Below, in pieces: positions 1 through 8,398 of a DNA stretch of 64,000 nucleotides. Origin of the DNA: Algoriphagus aestuarii. Its GTDB lineage: Bacteria; Bacteroidota; Bacteroidia; Cytophagales; Cyclobacteriaceae. The stretch spans positions 62,001-126,000 of the forward strand of contig JAFIDK010000005.1 in assembly GCA_017051695.1 (NCBI GenBank). Direction: 5' to 3'. Below the pieces are notes generated by a model, which made no database searches, was not told the DNA's origin, and saw only the letters and a list, made by a program, of their open reading frames with translations. Position 1 is the first letter of the stretch. Each line of letters begins with the position of its first letter. The position numbers and the translations under genes are program-made.

Positions 1-77
1 GCAATATCCTTTAAAAAAGCATTGTATTTCTCTGGTGAAAACGATGCATTGAATTGTTCTCTAAAGGACTGGATCAT
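1..77 (-). CDS. Start of an unrecognised gene (partial, runs off the window)
   Basis: An ATG at 77 opens a frame that reads leftwards to the window edge without a stop (25 codons, beginning MIQSFREQF). It starts six bases after the stop of the glutamine amidotransferase gene on the same strand, so it is probably the fifth gene of that operon. Too little is visible to assign a family. It is called a gene because of the tight spacing and open frame, not because of recognised homology. Confidence 0.55.
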   Translation of the reverse strand, partial: MIQSFREQFNASFSPEKYNAFLKDI

Positions 78-82
78 AGATT

Positions 83-916
83 TTAGATAATTAGTGAAGG
101 AGTTTTTGTCGACTTGATTTTTCTTATCGCTTGTTCCAAAAAGTTTGGTATAAGCGTCTCATTCGTCTTATAGATTTTATTTTCATCTACCAGATGCTCC
201 AGCATGGTTCTGAATTTTGCTTTCCCTTTAGAAGCGATAATTTTCTCTCTTACCTCCGCCTTTTTCAAATGTGCCAAAAAACTGACTGGATCGGCTTCTG
301 GGTGAAATTGGGTGCCAATTATTTCATCCGAAAAGCGAATGGCCATGATCGCCCTTTCGTATTCCACATGACTCCTGATTTTCTCTAGCGCGATGATTTT
401 AGCTCCCAATAAATTAAATTTCTTATGGTTCGGTTGGAGTACCTGATAGTCTCTCGAGTCAACAGCCCAAAAGGGATTATCCAGGTTCTGGAAAAGCGGA
501 TCTGTCATCCCTTCGATCGTTTTATGGATGGACATGACTCCAAAAGAGGTAGATTTCCTCTTACTCAATTTGCCCAATCCAAAATGCCTGCATGCCATTT
601 GATAAGAATGGCAAATTAAAAGGATGTGCTTTTTTTGGGAGTGATTCTGATTCCAGATCCAAATCTGATCCAATAAATCAAAATATTTCAGATCCCAATT
701 GCCATCACCTTCCAGCGGATTCCCTGGCCCACCGGTAGAAATATACATGTCATATTCCAAAATATCCGGTAGTTCAGCTTTGCCTCTCACATCATAAACC
801 CGATAGGAAATCTGATCTGCAAACCTGTCTACAATTTCCTTGATGCATCGCATCCCCTGATTCGCTTCCCCATCATACATATCCAGGATGGCCAGATTTA
901 TCTTTTTCTTTCGCAC
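83..916 (-). CDS. Class I glutamine amidotransferase-like protein
   Basis: 277 residues with the class I glutamine amidotransferase fold: a GGPGNP turn near residue 62 (oxyanion region), the nucleophile Cys102 in ICHSYQ, and the His205/Glu207 pair in FHPEAD. The usual GxCxGxQ elbow is altered (CHSYQ), so the acid-base triad is kept while the surrounding glycines are not. Family members hydrolyse glutamine to feed ammonia to a partner or cleave gamma-glutamyl amides. It lies 34 bp after the carboxylate-amine ligase gene in a same-strand operon with two amide-forming ligases, so the substrate may be a gamma-glutamyl or peptide-like intermediate; that is inference. It is not GMP synthase because the ATP-pyrophosphatase part is missing. 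Confidence 0.85.
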   Translation of the reverse strand: MRKKKINLAILDMYDGEANQGMRCIKEIVDRFADQISYRVYDVRGKAELPDILEYDMYISTGGPGNPLEGDGNWDLKYFDLLDQIWIWNQNHSQKKHILLICHSYQMACRHFGLGKLSKRKSTSFGVMSIHKTIEGMTDPLFQNLDNPFWAVDSRDYQVLQPNHKKFNLLGAKIIALEKIRSHVEYERAIMAIRFSDEIIGTQFHPEADPVSFLAHLKKAEVREKIIASKGKAKFRTMLEHLVDENKIYKTNETLIPNFLEQAIRKIKSTKTPSLII

Positions 917-950
917 GATTCTTCTACTTTATTATCTGTCGCAAAGGTAA

Positions 951-2078
951 TTAATGAGACTGAATCCCTTGTCTAAATTTTGAAGTTATCATATCTACCA
1001 CTTTAGATAGATCCTGGGTCTTTTCAAAAACTGCGAGTTGCTGATCTGCCCCAGTACCGTTTTTCAGGATTTCATGGACATAGTTGATCTCTTCTCTACT
1101 TCCCAACTCATCTACCACATCGTCTATGAAATCCAAAAGTTCCAATACCAGTTCTTGAGTAGGTACCTCTGTTTTCTTGCCAAAATCAATCAGTTTTCCT
1201 TCAATCCCATTTCTTGCTGCACGAAATTTGTTTTCCCGGATCAGTGCAATCCTATAAATATTAAAGCTGGTATTGCTCATCAATAATTTATACAGTTTGG
1301 CCACAATCGCCTGTATCAAAGCCACAATACAAATAGTCTCATCCACTGTCAGGCACATATCACAAATCCGGAATTCAATCGTGCTGAAGAAAGGATGCAT
1401 CCTGAGATCCCACCAGATCTTTTTAGGGTTATCGATGCAGTTAGTTTTGACCAAAATCTCCAAAAAGTTGTCATAAGACTGCACAGAATCAAAATATTCC
1501 GGCAGCCCAGTCCTTGGGAATTTTGCAAAAACTTTAGCTCTGAACGCTTTAAAACCCGTATTTCTACCTTCCCAAAATGGTGAATTGGTCGAAAGTGCAT
1601 AAATATGGGGCAAAAAATAGCATGCCTGATTCATCAATTGTAGGGCAATATCCCTGTTGTCAATTCCTATATGCACATGTAAGCCAAATATCAAATTGGA
1701 GCGAGCAATATCCTTTAGTTCATTGACTATTTCATGATAGCGGAGATCATCTGTTATTTCCTGGTCCTGCCATTTTGAAAAAGGATGTGTCCCAGCAGCT
1801 CCTACAACCAGACCCTGTTTATCTGCGAGTTCGAAGATCTTGTTTCTCAAAAAAGAGACTTCTTTTCTAGCTTCAGCTACATTATTGCAGATATTGGTCC
1901 CCACTTCTACCACCGACTGATGCATTTCCGCTTTGACCTGCTCTCTCAGCATGATTTTTCCACCTTCCACAATCTTTGACATATGAGATTTCAGGTCCCT
2001 GGTATGGGGATCAATGATCTGATATTCTTCCTCTACACCCAACGTGAATTTGGGTAACTTTTTCCCACCTTCTTTCAT
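951..2078 (-). CDS. Carboxylate-amine ligase, GCS2 family (YbdK-like)
   Basis: 375 residues matching the glutamate-cysteine ligase type 2 family. It opens with the signature GVEEEYQIID near residue 14, which supplies metal/ATP-binding acids, followed by the conserved AEMHQSVVEVGT segment and a LHVHIGI segment typical of the fold. The family makes an amide bond between a carboxylate and an amine through an acyl phosphate; E. coli YbdK has only weak gamma-glutamylcysteine activity, so the name should not be read as glutathione synthesis. The gene sits 17 bp after the ATP-grasp gene and 34 bp before the amidotransferase gene, all on one strand, which indicates a multistep pathway with two ligases. 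Confidence 0.9.
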   Translation of the reverse strand: MKEGGKKLPKFTLGVEEEYQIIDPHTRDLKSHMSKIVEGGKIMLREQVKAEMHQSVVEVGTNICNNVAEARKEVSFLRNKIFELADKQGLVVGAAGTHPFSKWQDQEITDDLRYHEIVNELKDIARSNLIFGLHVHIGIDNRDIALQLMNQACYFLPHIYALSTNSPFWEGRNTGFKAFRAKVFAKFPRTGLPEYFDSVQSYDNFLEILVKTNCIDNPKKIWWDLRMHPFFSTIEFRICDMCLTVDETICIVALIQAIVAKLYKLLMSNTSFNIYRIALIRENKFRAARNGIEGKLIDFGKKTEVPTQELVLELLDFIDDVVDELGSREEINYVHEILKNGTGADQQLAVFEKTQDLSKVVDMITSKFRQGIQSH

Positions 2079-2095
2079 GAAAAGTTCTTTACAGA

Positions 2096-3052
2096 TTAAA
2101 ATCTTTTGGCTGATGTGGCTGCATCACGAATAAATGTTCCCCAGGTCAAATTCATTTTCCCTGGTTTTTGAGCTTTGGCATAAGCAATAGCCATTTTTGC
2201 AGCTTCTTCCACGACCCATTCAAAATTTTCCTGGCCTACAGAATTGACATCTGCATCGGGCGCAGGATTGCCAAAATCAATTGCATAAGGAATTCCATCT
2301 CTCACGGCAAATTCTACTGTATTGAAATCATATCCTAAGCCTTTGCAAAGGCGAATCGTGTAATCTTTGACAGTGGACAGTAATTTTTTGGAAGTTGGGC
2401 TTTTATCCACCACATACCGCAGGTGATGAGGATTCCGAGGCTCATAATCCATTATTCTTACAGCTTTGCCACCTAGGCAATACACTCTAAAATATTCGTC
2501 AAAAACGATTTCTTCCTGTAGAAGCATAACCAATTGACCAGTTTCTGGATGCTTTTGAAAAAACTCCTCTTTATTCTCTAGCCTGTAGACATTTTTCCAT
2601 CCACCCCCAGCATACGGCTTCATATAAGCCGGAAAGCCGATGTAATCAAACATTCCATCCCAATCCAGGGGTGCAACCAAGTTTCTAAATGATTTACCGG
2701 TTGTGTCATCGGGATGCTTCGCGGAAGGCAATAGCACTGTTTTGGGAAGCGGAACGCCTAATTGATCTGCCAATGCATTGTTAAAGAATTTATCATCAGC
2801 ACTCCACCAAAAAGGGTTGTTGATCACGGCAGTACCAGTCAAAGCGGCATTTTTTAAAAATGCCCTGTAAAATGGCACATCCTGGGATATCCTATCAATA
2901 ATGACTGCATACTCTGAGAGGTGATTTTGAATCACTTTGTCAATTTTCACAGCCTCAGCCATAATTCCAGTTGGAGCTATTTGATTGACACGGTCAATAA
3001 ATGCCTGAGGAAATGTATCCTCCATTCCGAAAAGTATTCCTATCTTTTTCAT
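2096..3052 (-). CDS. ATP-grasp ligase, RimK-like
   Basis: 318 residues. An N-terminal Rossmann-like pre-ATP-grasp part (MKKIGILFGMED) is followed by an ATP-grasp fold: KPYAGGGW at about residues 145-152 (ATP-binding lysine and glycine-rich loop), a VEFAV strand and IDFGNPAPD near residue 268, which carries the metal-binding acid and asparagine. ATP-grasp enzymes ligate a carboxylate to an amine, thiol or imino group. The substrate cannot be read from the sequence. Lying between an alpha/beta hydrolase gene and a GCS2 ligase gene, it is probably the second ligase of one pathway. Confidence 0.85.
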   Translation of the reverse strand: MKKIGILFGMEDTFPQAFIDRVNQIAPTGIMAEAVKIDKVIQNHLSEYAVIIDRISQDVPFYRAFLKNAALTGTAVINNPFWWSADDKFFNNALADQLGVPLPKTVLLPSAKHPDDTTGKSFRNLVAPLDWDGMFDYIGFPAYMKPYAGGGWKNVYRLENKEEFFQKHPETGQLVMLLQEEIVFDEYFRVYCLGGKAVRIMDYEPRNPHHLRYVVDKSPTSKKLLSTVKDYTIRLCKGLGYDFNTVEFAVRDGIPYAIDFGNPAPDADVNSVGQENFEWVVEEAAKMAIAYAKAQKPGKMNLTWGTFIRDAATSAKRF

Positions 3053-3086
3053 TCAAAGTTTATTAGGTGATTTTTAAATCTATTGA

Positions 3087-3800
3087 TTAACCGAATTTTA
3101 TCCTTGAGAGGTAATGTGGGAACATCTCTTTCCAAACATCCCAATCGTGTTGCCTATTTTGTCTGACATCCAACCAGTGGGGTAATCCTCGTGACTTGAG
3201 CACCTCATGCAGTTTCAGATTGGCATCGAAACAGATATCCCAATTGGAGGTACCTAGGACGATATCCATATTCCACAACTCATTGTCATTTAAAGCTCCT
3301 AAAAACTCCAACGGGCTATTATAATAGATATCATCGTGTACATACCCATCCATGAAATCCCGAATGCTAAAAGCTCCTGACATACTAAACATATGACTGA
3401 CATATCCAGGATGCCTAAAAGCAAAATTGGCTGCATGGTACCCTCCAAAAGAACATCCAGCCATTACAACTTTTCCGACACGGGTATTGAGACGAATACG
3501 CTCTACCAGTTCATGACAGATCATTTTGTCATAGGCCACATGCTGTTCAATACGCTGGTGGGGATGGACATTTTTATAATAAAAACTTTGGGCATCATTG
3601 CTCTCAGGGCAGAAAATCTGTATTAACCCTTGCTCAATATACCATTGGGCGGAGGCGATTAGTCCCATGTCCCGATTTTCATGAAAGGAACCTTTGGATG
3701 TAGGAAACAGGACTACTGGATAGCCTGCATGTCCAAAAATAAGCATCTGAACATCCCTTTGCAGGAAATTAGAGAACCACTTGAAATATTCTTCTTTCAT
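3087..3800 (-). CDS. Alpha/beta-hydrolase, esterase D family
   Basis: 237 residues, cytoplasmic (no signal peptide). The nucleophile elbow GCSFGG places Ser117; a C-terminal HDWDVW segment supplies the probable catalytic histidine and the fold carries IGMDIV-like strands of the esterase D/PHB-depolymerase family. It is the first gene of the minus-strand operon, 34 bp before the ATP-grasp gene. In this setting it may hydrolyse or transfer an acyl or ester intermediate, or act as a peptidase; the family is broad and the substrate is unknown. Confidence 0.85.
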   Translation of the reverse strand: MKEEYFKWFSNFLQRDVQMLIFGHAGYPVVLFPTSKGSFHENRDMGLIASAQWYIEQGLIQIFCPESNDAQSFYYKNVHPHQRIEQHVAYDKMICHELVERIRLNTRVGKVVMAGCSFGGYHAANFAFRHPGYVSHMFSMSGAFSIRDFMDGYVHDDIYYNSPLEFLGALNDNELWNMDIVLGTSNWDICFDANLKLHEVLKSRGLPHWLDVRQNRQHDWDVWKEMFPHYLSRIKFG

Positions 3801-3916
3801 CTGATTTGATTATGAATACCAATCAATTAAGTGGATCCCACTTTCAATCAAATAAGTCAAAAATCATCAAAAACCAAAACACTGAAACCCTCAGTGCATT
3901 ATATTTTTATGATGCT

Positions 3917-4435
3917 TTATTTAAAAAATGAACTAATGGATTTATTACTCAATCGGATCATTCTGGAAATACCCACCAACAGTAGAAAAAGAAACAGGCC
4001 GATAAAGATCCATTTACTGGTTGTGCAAAAGGAAGCTAGCCATGCAAAAATGGGTTTTTGAGTTGGAAAATTGTTGATCAGTTTTATAATTAAAATATTC
4101 TCAAAGAAATCAAAAAGCACAATAATCAACGGTACTACCGTCAGTTTTTTACTTTCCCAAAGTACTAATAGGACCCCAGTCGTCAATAAACCATATACAA
4201 TCAAATACGGAAAATCCAAAGCTAACAAACCCATTTTATAAAGAGCAAGATCGGATTTAGAAAGACTTCCTAAGGCCAAATAGGCCTGATCCACGGAGTA
4301 CGCAAATTTCAAATCAAGAGCCTGCTCTGCAGGTAAAAAATAATTTAACAACAGGTTAAACAGCACGAAAAGGAAAGCCAGAAATAGAAGAACAGACTTT
4401 TTTCTGAGAGTAGAAAAAAACGAAGATGTGGACAT
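3917..4435 (-). CDS. Four-helix integral membrane protein, unknown function
   Basis: 172 residues with about four hydrophobic segments (near residues 13-34, 82-100, 108-130 and 142-160) joined by short loops, including an F-D-F-F-E-N motif in the third. No catalytic motif is recognised. It stands alone on the minus strand between the ligase operon and the carbonic anhydrase gene. Conserved hypothetical membrane proteins of this type are common in Bacteroidota; no function is proposed. Confidence 0.7.
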   Translation of the reverse strand: MSTSSFFSTLRKKSVLLFLAFLFVLFNLLLNYFLPAEQALDLKFAYSVDQAYLALGSLSKSDLALYKMGLLALDFPYLIVYGLLTTGVLLVLWESKKLTVVPLIIVLFDFFENILIIKLINNFPTQKPIFAWLASFCTTSKWIFIGLFLFLLLVGISRMIRLSNKSISSFFK

Positions 4436-4522
4436 AAAAGCTGGCTAAAAAACTGATACTTTCGGTTTAAAAAAACTTAAGGCAAATAAAATGCTTTTTA
4501 ACATTTTTAAAAAGCGCCAAAA

Positions 4523-5035
4523 CTATTTTTTAAACCATCCTGCATACATTGGGTAGTTTTTTGCTGTACGGTCAATGACTTCTTGCATACCCTCTCCAGT
4601 ATCTTTTACCTTTTTGGCTGGCATACCAGCATAAATCGAATCAGCCTCTACAATCGTACCCGCCAACACCACAGCACCTGCTGCTATAACAGCCCCAGAA
4701 TGTACCACTGCTCCATCCATCACTATTGCTCCCATCCCGACTAATACCCTGTCATGAATAGTACACCCATGAACCACCGCATTATGAGCGATCGACACTT
4801 TATTGCCGATGATGGTGGGAAATTTTTGATAGGTACAGTGAATCACCGCTCCATCTTGAATATTGGTTTCGTCCCCTATTTTAATAAAATGTACGTCTCC
4901 TCTCAGCACAGCATTAAACCAAACTGTACAATTATTCCCCATTTGAACATCCCCAACAAGTGTTGCATTTGGAGCTATCCAACAATTTTCGCCCATTTGC
5001 GGTTCTTTTTCATTGACTGGAATAATTAATGCCAT
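4523..5035 (-). CDS. Gamma-class carbonic anhydrase-like hexapeptide protein
   Basis: 170 residues when started at the Met of MALIIPV (5035); a Met nine codons upstream is possible, but homologues begin with this segment. The body is a left-handed beta-helix of hexapeptide repeats with the three zinc-ligand histidine positions of gamma carbonic anhydrases (DVHFIKIGD, VIHCT and SIAHNAVVHG regions). The family includes YrdA, PaaY and CaiE, and many members have weak or no carbonic anhydrase activity. It is transcribed divergently from the YceI lipoprotein gene. Confidence 0.9.
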   Translation of the reverse strand: MALIIPVNEKEPQMGENCWIAPNATLVGDVQMGNNCTVWFNAVLRGDVHFIKIGDETNIQDGAVIHCTYQKFPTIIGNKVSIAHNAVVHGCTIHDRVLVGMGAIVMDGAVVHSGAVIAAGAVVLAGTIVEADSIYAGMPAKKVKDTGEGMQEVIDRTAKNYPMYAGWFKK

Positions 5036-5118
5036 ATGCTTTAAAATGTTTTTGCTGATCAAATCTAAAAAGATCTTCCCGGCAAAAATCTTTTCTCAAA
5101 TGAAACTTTAAAAATAAT

Positions 5119-5150
5119 TTTGAGTTTAAATGTATATACACATAAATTTG
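5119..5150 (+). promoter_or_regulatory. Bacteroidota-type sigma-A promoter for the YceI gene
   Basis: TTTG at 5119-5122 and TAAATTTG at 5143-5150 are separated by 20 bases, a good match to the Bacteroidota primary promoter (TTTG, 19-20 bases, TAnnTTTG). Transcription would start near 5157, about 20 bases before the ATG at 5179. Confidence 0.7.
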
Positions 5151-5178
5151 TGAAAATTTCAACCCTTTATCAATACCA

Positions 5179-5904
5179 ATGAAAACTATTAAACTATCAG
5201 GATTAGTTGTTGCAACTGCATTGCTTGCATTTTCTTGTAACAAACCATCCGAAACTGTAGAAACCACTGAAGCCCAAGAAGTAGCGGCAGCAGAAGGTAA
5301 ATCATTAGAAATTGTACCAGAAGCAACTACCATTGCTTGGAGAGGTTACAAACCGGCTGGCCAGCATTTCGGTAAAATTCCAGCTGTAGAAGGAACTCTA
5401 GCCGTGCAAGGTGAAGAAATCACTGGTGGTAAATTCACTTTTGATATCACAGGTCTTAAAATTGAAGACATGGAAGAAACCGACGAGAGCTATGGTAAGC
5501 TTTGGGGTCACCTTCAGTCTCCAGACTTCTTTGATGCTGCAAACCACCCTCAGGCAACTTTCGAAATCACTTCTGTTGAGCCATTCAAAGAAGGTGATGA
5601 GATTGCTGACCAGGAGCAATTTGCAACAGACAACACTCCAAAAGCAGCATCAGAACTTTCTCCAGCTAATCCAACACACTGGATCAGCGGTAATTTAACC
5701 ATGAGAGGAACGACAAAAAACATTAAATTCCCAGCAGCTGTAAGTTTGGAAAACGGAGCGGTAACTGCGAAAGCTGGTTTTAACATTGACAGAACTGCTT
5801 GGGGTCTGGCTTATGGAGATGAGGCAACTGCTGTAGATAAGGCTAAAGATAAATTTATCTACAACACTGTTTCTCTTACCCTTGATGTGAAAGCAGCCGA
5901 ATAA
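5179..5904 (+). CDS. YceI-family lipoprotein
   Basis: 241 residues. A lipoprotein signal ends in LAFSC, so the mature protein starts at that cysteine and is membrane-anchored. After an acidic linker comes a YceI-type lipocalin-like barrel from about residue 45 to the end, with the typical TIAWRGYK, GKFTFDI and GNLTMRGTTK strands. YceI proteins bind isoprenoid-like or other hydrophobic ligands; the physiological role is generally unknown. The gene is monocistronic: it has its own promoter and an intrinsic terminator directly after it. Confidence 0.9.
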   Translation: MKTIKLSGLVVATALLAFSCNKPSETVETTEAQEVAAAEGKSLEIVPEATTIAWRGYKPAGQHFGKIPAVEGTLAVQGEEITGGKFTFDITGLKIEDMEETDESYGKLWGHLQSPDFFDAANHPQATFEITSVEPFKEGDEIADQEQFATDNTPKAASELSPANPTHWISGNLTMRGTTKNIKFPAAVSLENGAVTAKAGFNIDRTAWGLAYGDEATAVDKAKDKFIYNTVSLTLDVKAAE

Positions 5905-5921
5905 ATATTTTAAAATTCAGC

Positions 5922-5955
5922 AAAAGAGGAATTCTGACGAATTCCTCTTTTTTTT
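5922..5955 (+). terminator. Rho-independent terminator after the YceI gene
   Basis: Arms AGAGGAATTC and GAATTCCTCT around the loop TGAC are followed by a run of T; A residues on the left extend the stem. It ends just before the start of pabB. Confidence 0.85.
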
Positions 5956-5963
5956 GTCCTTTG

Positions 5964-7220
5964 ATGATGGATTTCCCTTATGCTTACCCTGTTCCATTTC
6001 CTGATTTCAAACAAAAACTCTCCAAATGGGCCAAGGCTAATTTTCAGTTTTTGGCGCTGTTTCAGGGAAATAATTACCAATATCCTGAAGAGCCATTTTC
6101 GGACTTTTTCTTTGCAGGAAATCAAAAATTAACCGAAAGTGAAATCTGGGATAAATCTGTTAAAAAAGTTAAAATCGGGATCATCGGATATGATTTTAAG
6201 AACCAAATAGAAAAATTATCTAGCTCGAATCCTCCCTGTATCCCACTTCCTGAACTCTGCTTTTTTACTCCTGAAATTGCTATTCGATTTGAAGCAAACC
6301 TGATTAAAAGTACCACTGAGCTCCCTGAGAAATTTTGGAATGAGGTGGAATCTGTAGAGTATCTGAGCCAAAATACTGAGTGCAATACCAGGCCTTTAAT
6401 CAGCAAACAGGAGTATCTCGATGCAGTCAAAAAAATCCAAGGAATGATCGTGGAGGGTGATACCTATGAAATGAATTTTTGTCAGGCTTTTGAGGGTCAA
6501 TTTGAAGACTGGGATCCGGTCTCTGCTTATTTCGAGCTTCAAAAAGCATCCCCAATGCCATTCTCGGCTTTGTTCAAAGCTGAGGACAAATGGCTTATTT
6601 CTGCCTCTCCAGAAAGATATTTGAAAAAAACAGATTCCAGACTGATAGGTCAGCCCATCAAAGGAACGATCCGAAGAGGCAATACTCCAAAAGAAGACCA
6701 AATCAACCACTCCATTTTGATCGAAAGTGAAAAAGAACGGGCGGAAAATCTAATGATTACCGACCTAACCAGAAACGACCTTTCTAAAGTTTCAAAAGTG
6801 GGTACGGTTCGAGTTGATGAGCTTTTTGGTATTTATTCTCTTCCGAGAGTTTTTCAGATGATCACAACGGTTAGTTCTCAGCTGAAGGAAAATACATCAT
6901 TCATGGATATCATCCATGCGACATTTCCAATGGGATCCATGACAGGTGCTCCTAAAATAAGAACCATGGAACTCATAGAACAACTCGAAACATTTCGAAG
7001 AGGGTGGTTTTCAGGAGCATTTGGCTGGATAGATGAAGATGGAGACTTTGATTTCTCGGTGATAATCAGAAGTATTATCGCAGACCTAAACGCAAAAAAA
7101 CTCTATTTTGCCGTAGGAAGTGCGATCACGATAGATTCCGATGCTTCTAAAGAATACGAGGAATGTGAACTCAAATCTCTGGCAATCCGAGAAATACTTC
7201 ATGGAAGACGCAACACCTAA
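5964..7220 (+). CDS. pabB: Aminodeoxychorismate synthase component I
   Basis: 418 residues from the ATG at 5964 (a TTG three bases upstream is also possible). It is a chorismate-binding enzyme: SPERYL, a PIKGTIRR segment, ERAENLMITDLTRNDL and the FPMGSMTGAPK motif. The lysine in PIKGT, in place of the PIAGT of anthranilate synthases, argues for the aminodeoxychorismate synthase (folate, p-aminobenzoate) branch. It would turn chorismate into 4-amino-4-deoxychorismate using ammonia from a PabA-type glutaminase, which is not in this window. The last 20 bases overlap the start of dinB, so the two are probably translationally coupled. Confidence 0.88.
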   Translation: MMDFPYAYPVPFPDFKQKLSKWAKANFQFLALFQGNNYQYPEEPFSDFFFAGNQKLTESEIWDKSVKKVKIGIIGYDFKNQIEKLSSSNPPCIPLPELCFFTPEIAIRFEANLIKSTTELPEKFWNEVESVEYLSQNTECNTRPLISKQEYLDAVKKIQGMIVEGDTYEMNFCQAFEGQFEDWDPVSAYFELQKASPMPFSALFKAEDKWLISASPERYLKKTDSRLIGQPIKGTIRRGNTPKEDQINHSILIESEKERAENLMITDLTRNDLSKVSKVGTVRVDELFGIYSLPRVFQMITTVSSQLKENTSFMDIIHATFPMGSMTGAPKIRTMELIEQLETFRRGWFSGAFGWIDEDGDFDFSVIIRSIIADLNAKKLYFAVGSAITIDSDASKEYEECELKSLAIREILHGRRNT

Positions 7221-8325
7221 TTCGGTTCGGAAGATTATCCATGTGGATATGGATGCATTTTATGCTTCCGTAGAGCAAATGGATCATCCCGAATGGAGAG
7301 GGAAACCATTGGTTGTGGGTGGAAATGAATCTCGCGGTGTAGTGGCTGCCGCTAGTTACGAAGCCAGAAAATTTGGTATTTTTTCCGCGATGGCCTCCGC
7401 AATTGCAGCCAGAAAATGCCCTCATTTAATATTTGCGAAACCCCGGTTTGACAGATATAAAGAGATTTCCATACAGATTCGGGAAGTTTTTTATGAATAC
7501 ACTGATCTAGTGGAGCCTCTTTCTTTAGATGAGGCATTTTTAGATGTGACAGAAAACAAATTGGGTTTAAATTCAGCTATTTTGATCGCGAAGCAGATCA
7601 GGGCAAAAATCAAAGAAAAGACCGGATTAAATGCCTCTGCGGGGGTTTCCTACAATAAATTTTTAGCAAAAATCGCCTCCGACTTAAACAAACCCAATGG
7701 GCAAGCGTACATCTTGCCTGAAGAGGCAGAAGTGTTTTTAGAGAAGTTGCCGATTGGAAAATTCTTTGGGATAGGAAAAGTAACTGCAGAAAAGATGCAG
7801 AAAATCGGAATCCATAACGGGGCTGACCTGAAGCAGTTTTCTCTTCAGTTCCTGACCAAAAAATTCGGAAAGTCCGGAATCCATTATTTCAATATAGTCA
7901 GGGGAATCCACCTATCGGAAGTTCAACCCCATCGGGTAAGAAAATCTCTCAGTGCAGAAAATACTTTTGAAAAGGACCTTTCTTCTGTTGTGGAATTAAC
8001 GCATTCCTTAAAATCCATATATGGAGAACTTATCAAGCGGATTCGAAAATCAGGAATCAAGGGTAGAACTATCACGTTGAAAATCAAATATGAAGACTTC
8101 AGTCAGCAAACCAGAAGTAAAACCCTAGACCAATATCCTGAAGAGGAAATGATCTGGGAGATCGCAACCGAATTATTGAATCAAGATGAACTTTCTAAGC
8201 CAGTACGTTTATTGGGATTGGGAATTTCCAATTTGAATATAATTGAGGAACACCAGCATTTTGGAGAGCAGTTAGCTATTCAATTCCCTTCTACATCTAC
8301 CGAATCTTTAGCACCTCCTTATTAA
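7201..8325 (+). CDS. dinB: DNA polymerase IV (Y-family)
   Basis: 374 residues from the ATG at 7201; an in-frame ATG at 7141 lies inside pabB and would add a non-homologous leader. The catalytic motifs are HVDMDAFYASVEQ (first metal-binding acid) and SLDEAFLDVT (the D-E pair), followed by thumb helix-hairpin-helix segments (GIGKVTAEKM) and a little-finger domain. It is a translesion polymerase. No obvious LexA-type box is seen, and expression from the pabB transcript is likely. The C-terminus lacks a clear clamp-binding QLxLF motif, although QLAIQFP near the end is a possible degenerate version. Confidence 0.93.
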   Translation: MEDATPNSVRKIIHVDMDAFYASVEQMDHPEWRGKPLVVGGNESRGVVAAASYEARKFGIFSAMASAIAARKCPHLIFAKPRFDRYKEISIQIREVFYEYTDLVEPLSLDEAFLDVTENKLGLNSAILIAKQIRAKIKEKTGLNASAGVSYNKFLAKIASDLNKPNGQAYILPEEAEVFLEKLPIGKFFGIGKVTAEKMQKIGIHNGADLKQFSLQFLTKKFGKSGIHYFNIVRGIHLSEVQPHRVRKSLSAENTFEKDLSSVVELTHSLKSIYGELIKRIRKSGIKGRTITLKIKYEDFSQQTRSKTLDQYPEEEMIWEIATELLNQDELSKPVRLLGLGISNLNIIEEHQHFGEQLAIQFPSTSTESLAPPY

Positions 8326-8398
8326 AAAAGAAATAAGTCATCAGACTGCCATTTTGTCCGTATTTTATTAATTTCGCATCCCGAAAGTATTTCAGTTC

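Noticed and set aside
5964-7220. Anthranilate synthase TrpE in place of PabB
   Set aside because: The PIKGT lysine and the lack of neighbouring trp genes favour the aminodeoxychorismate branch.
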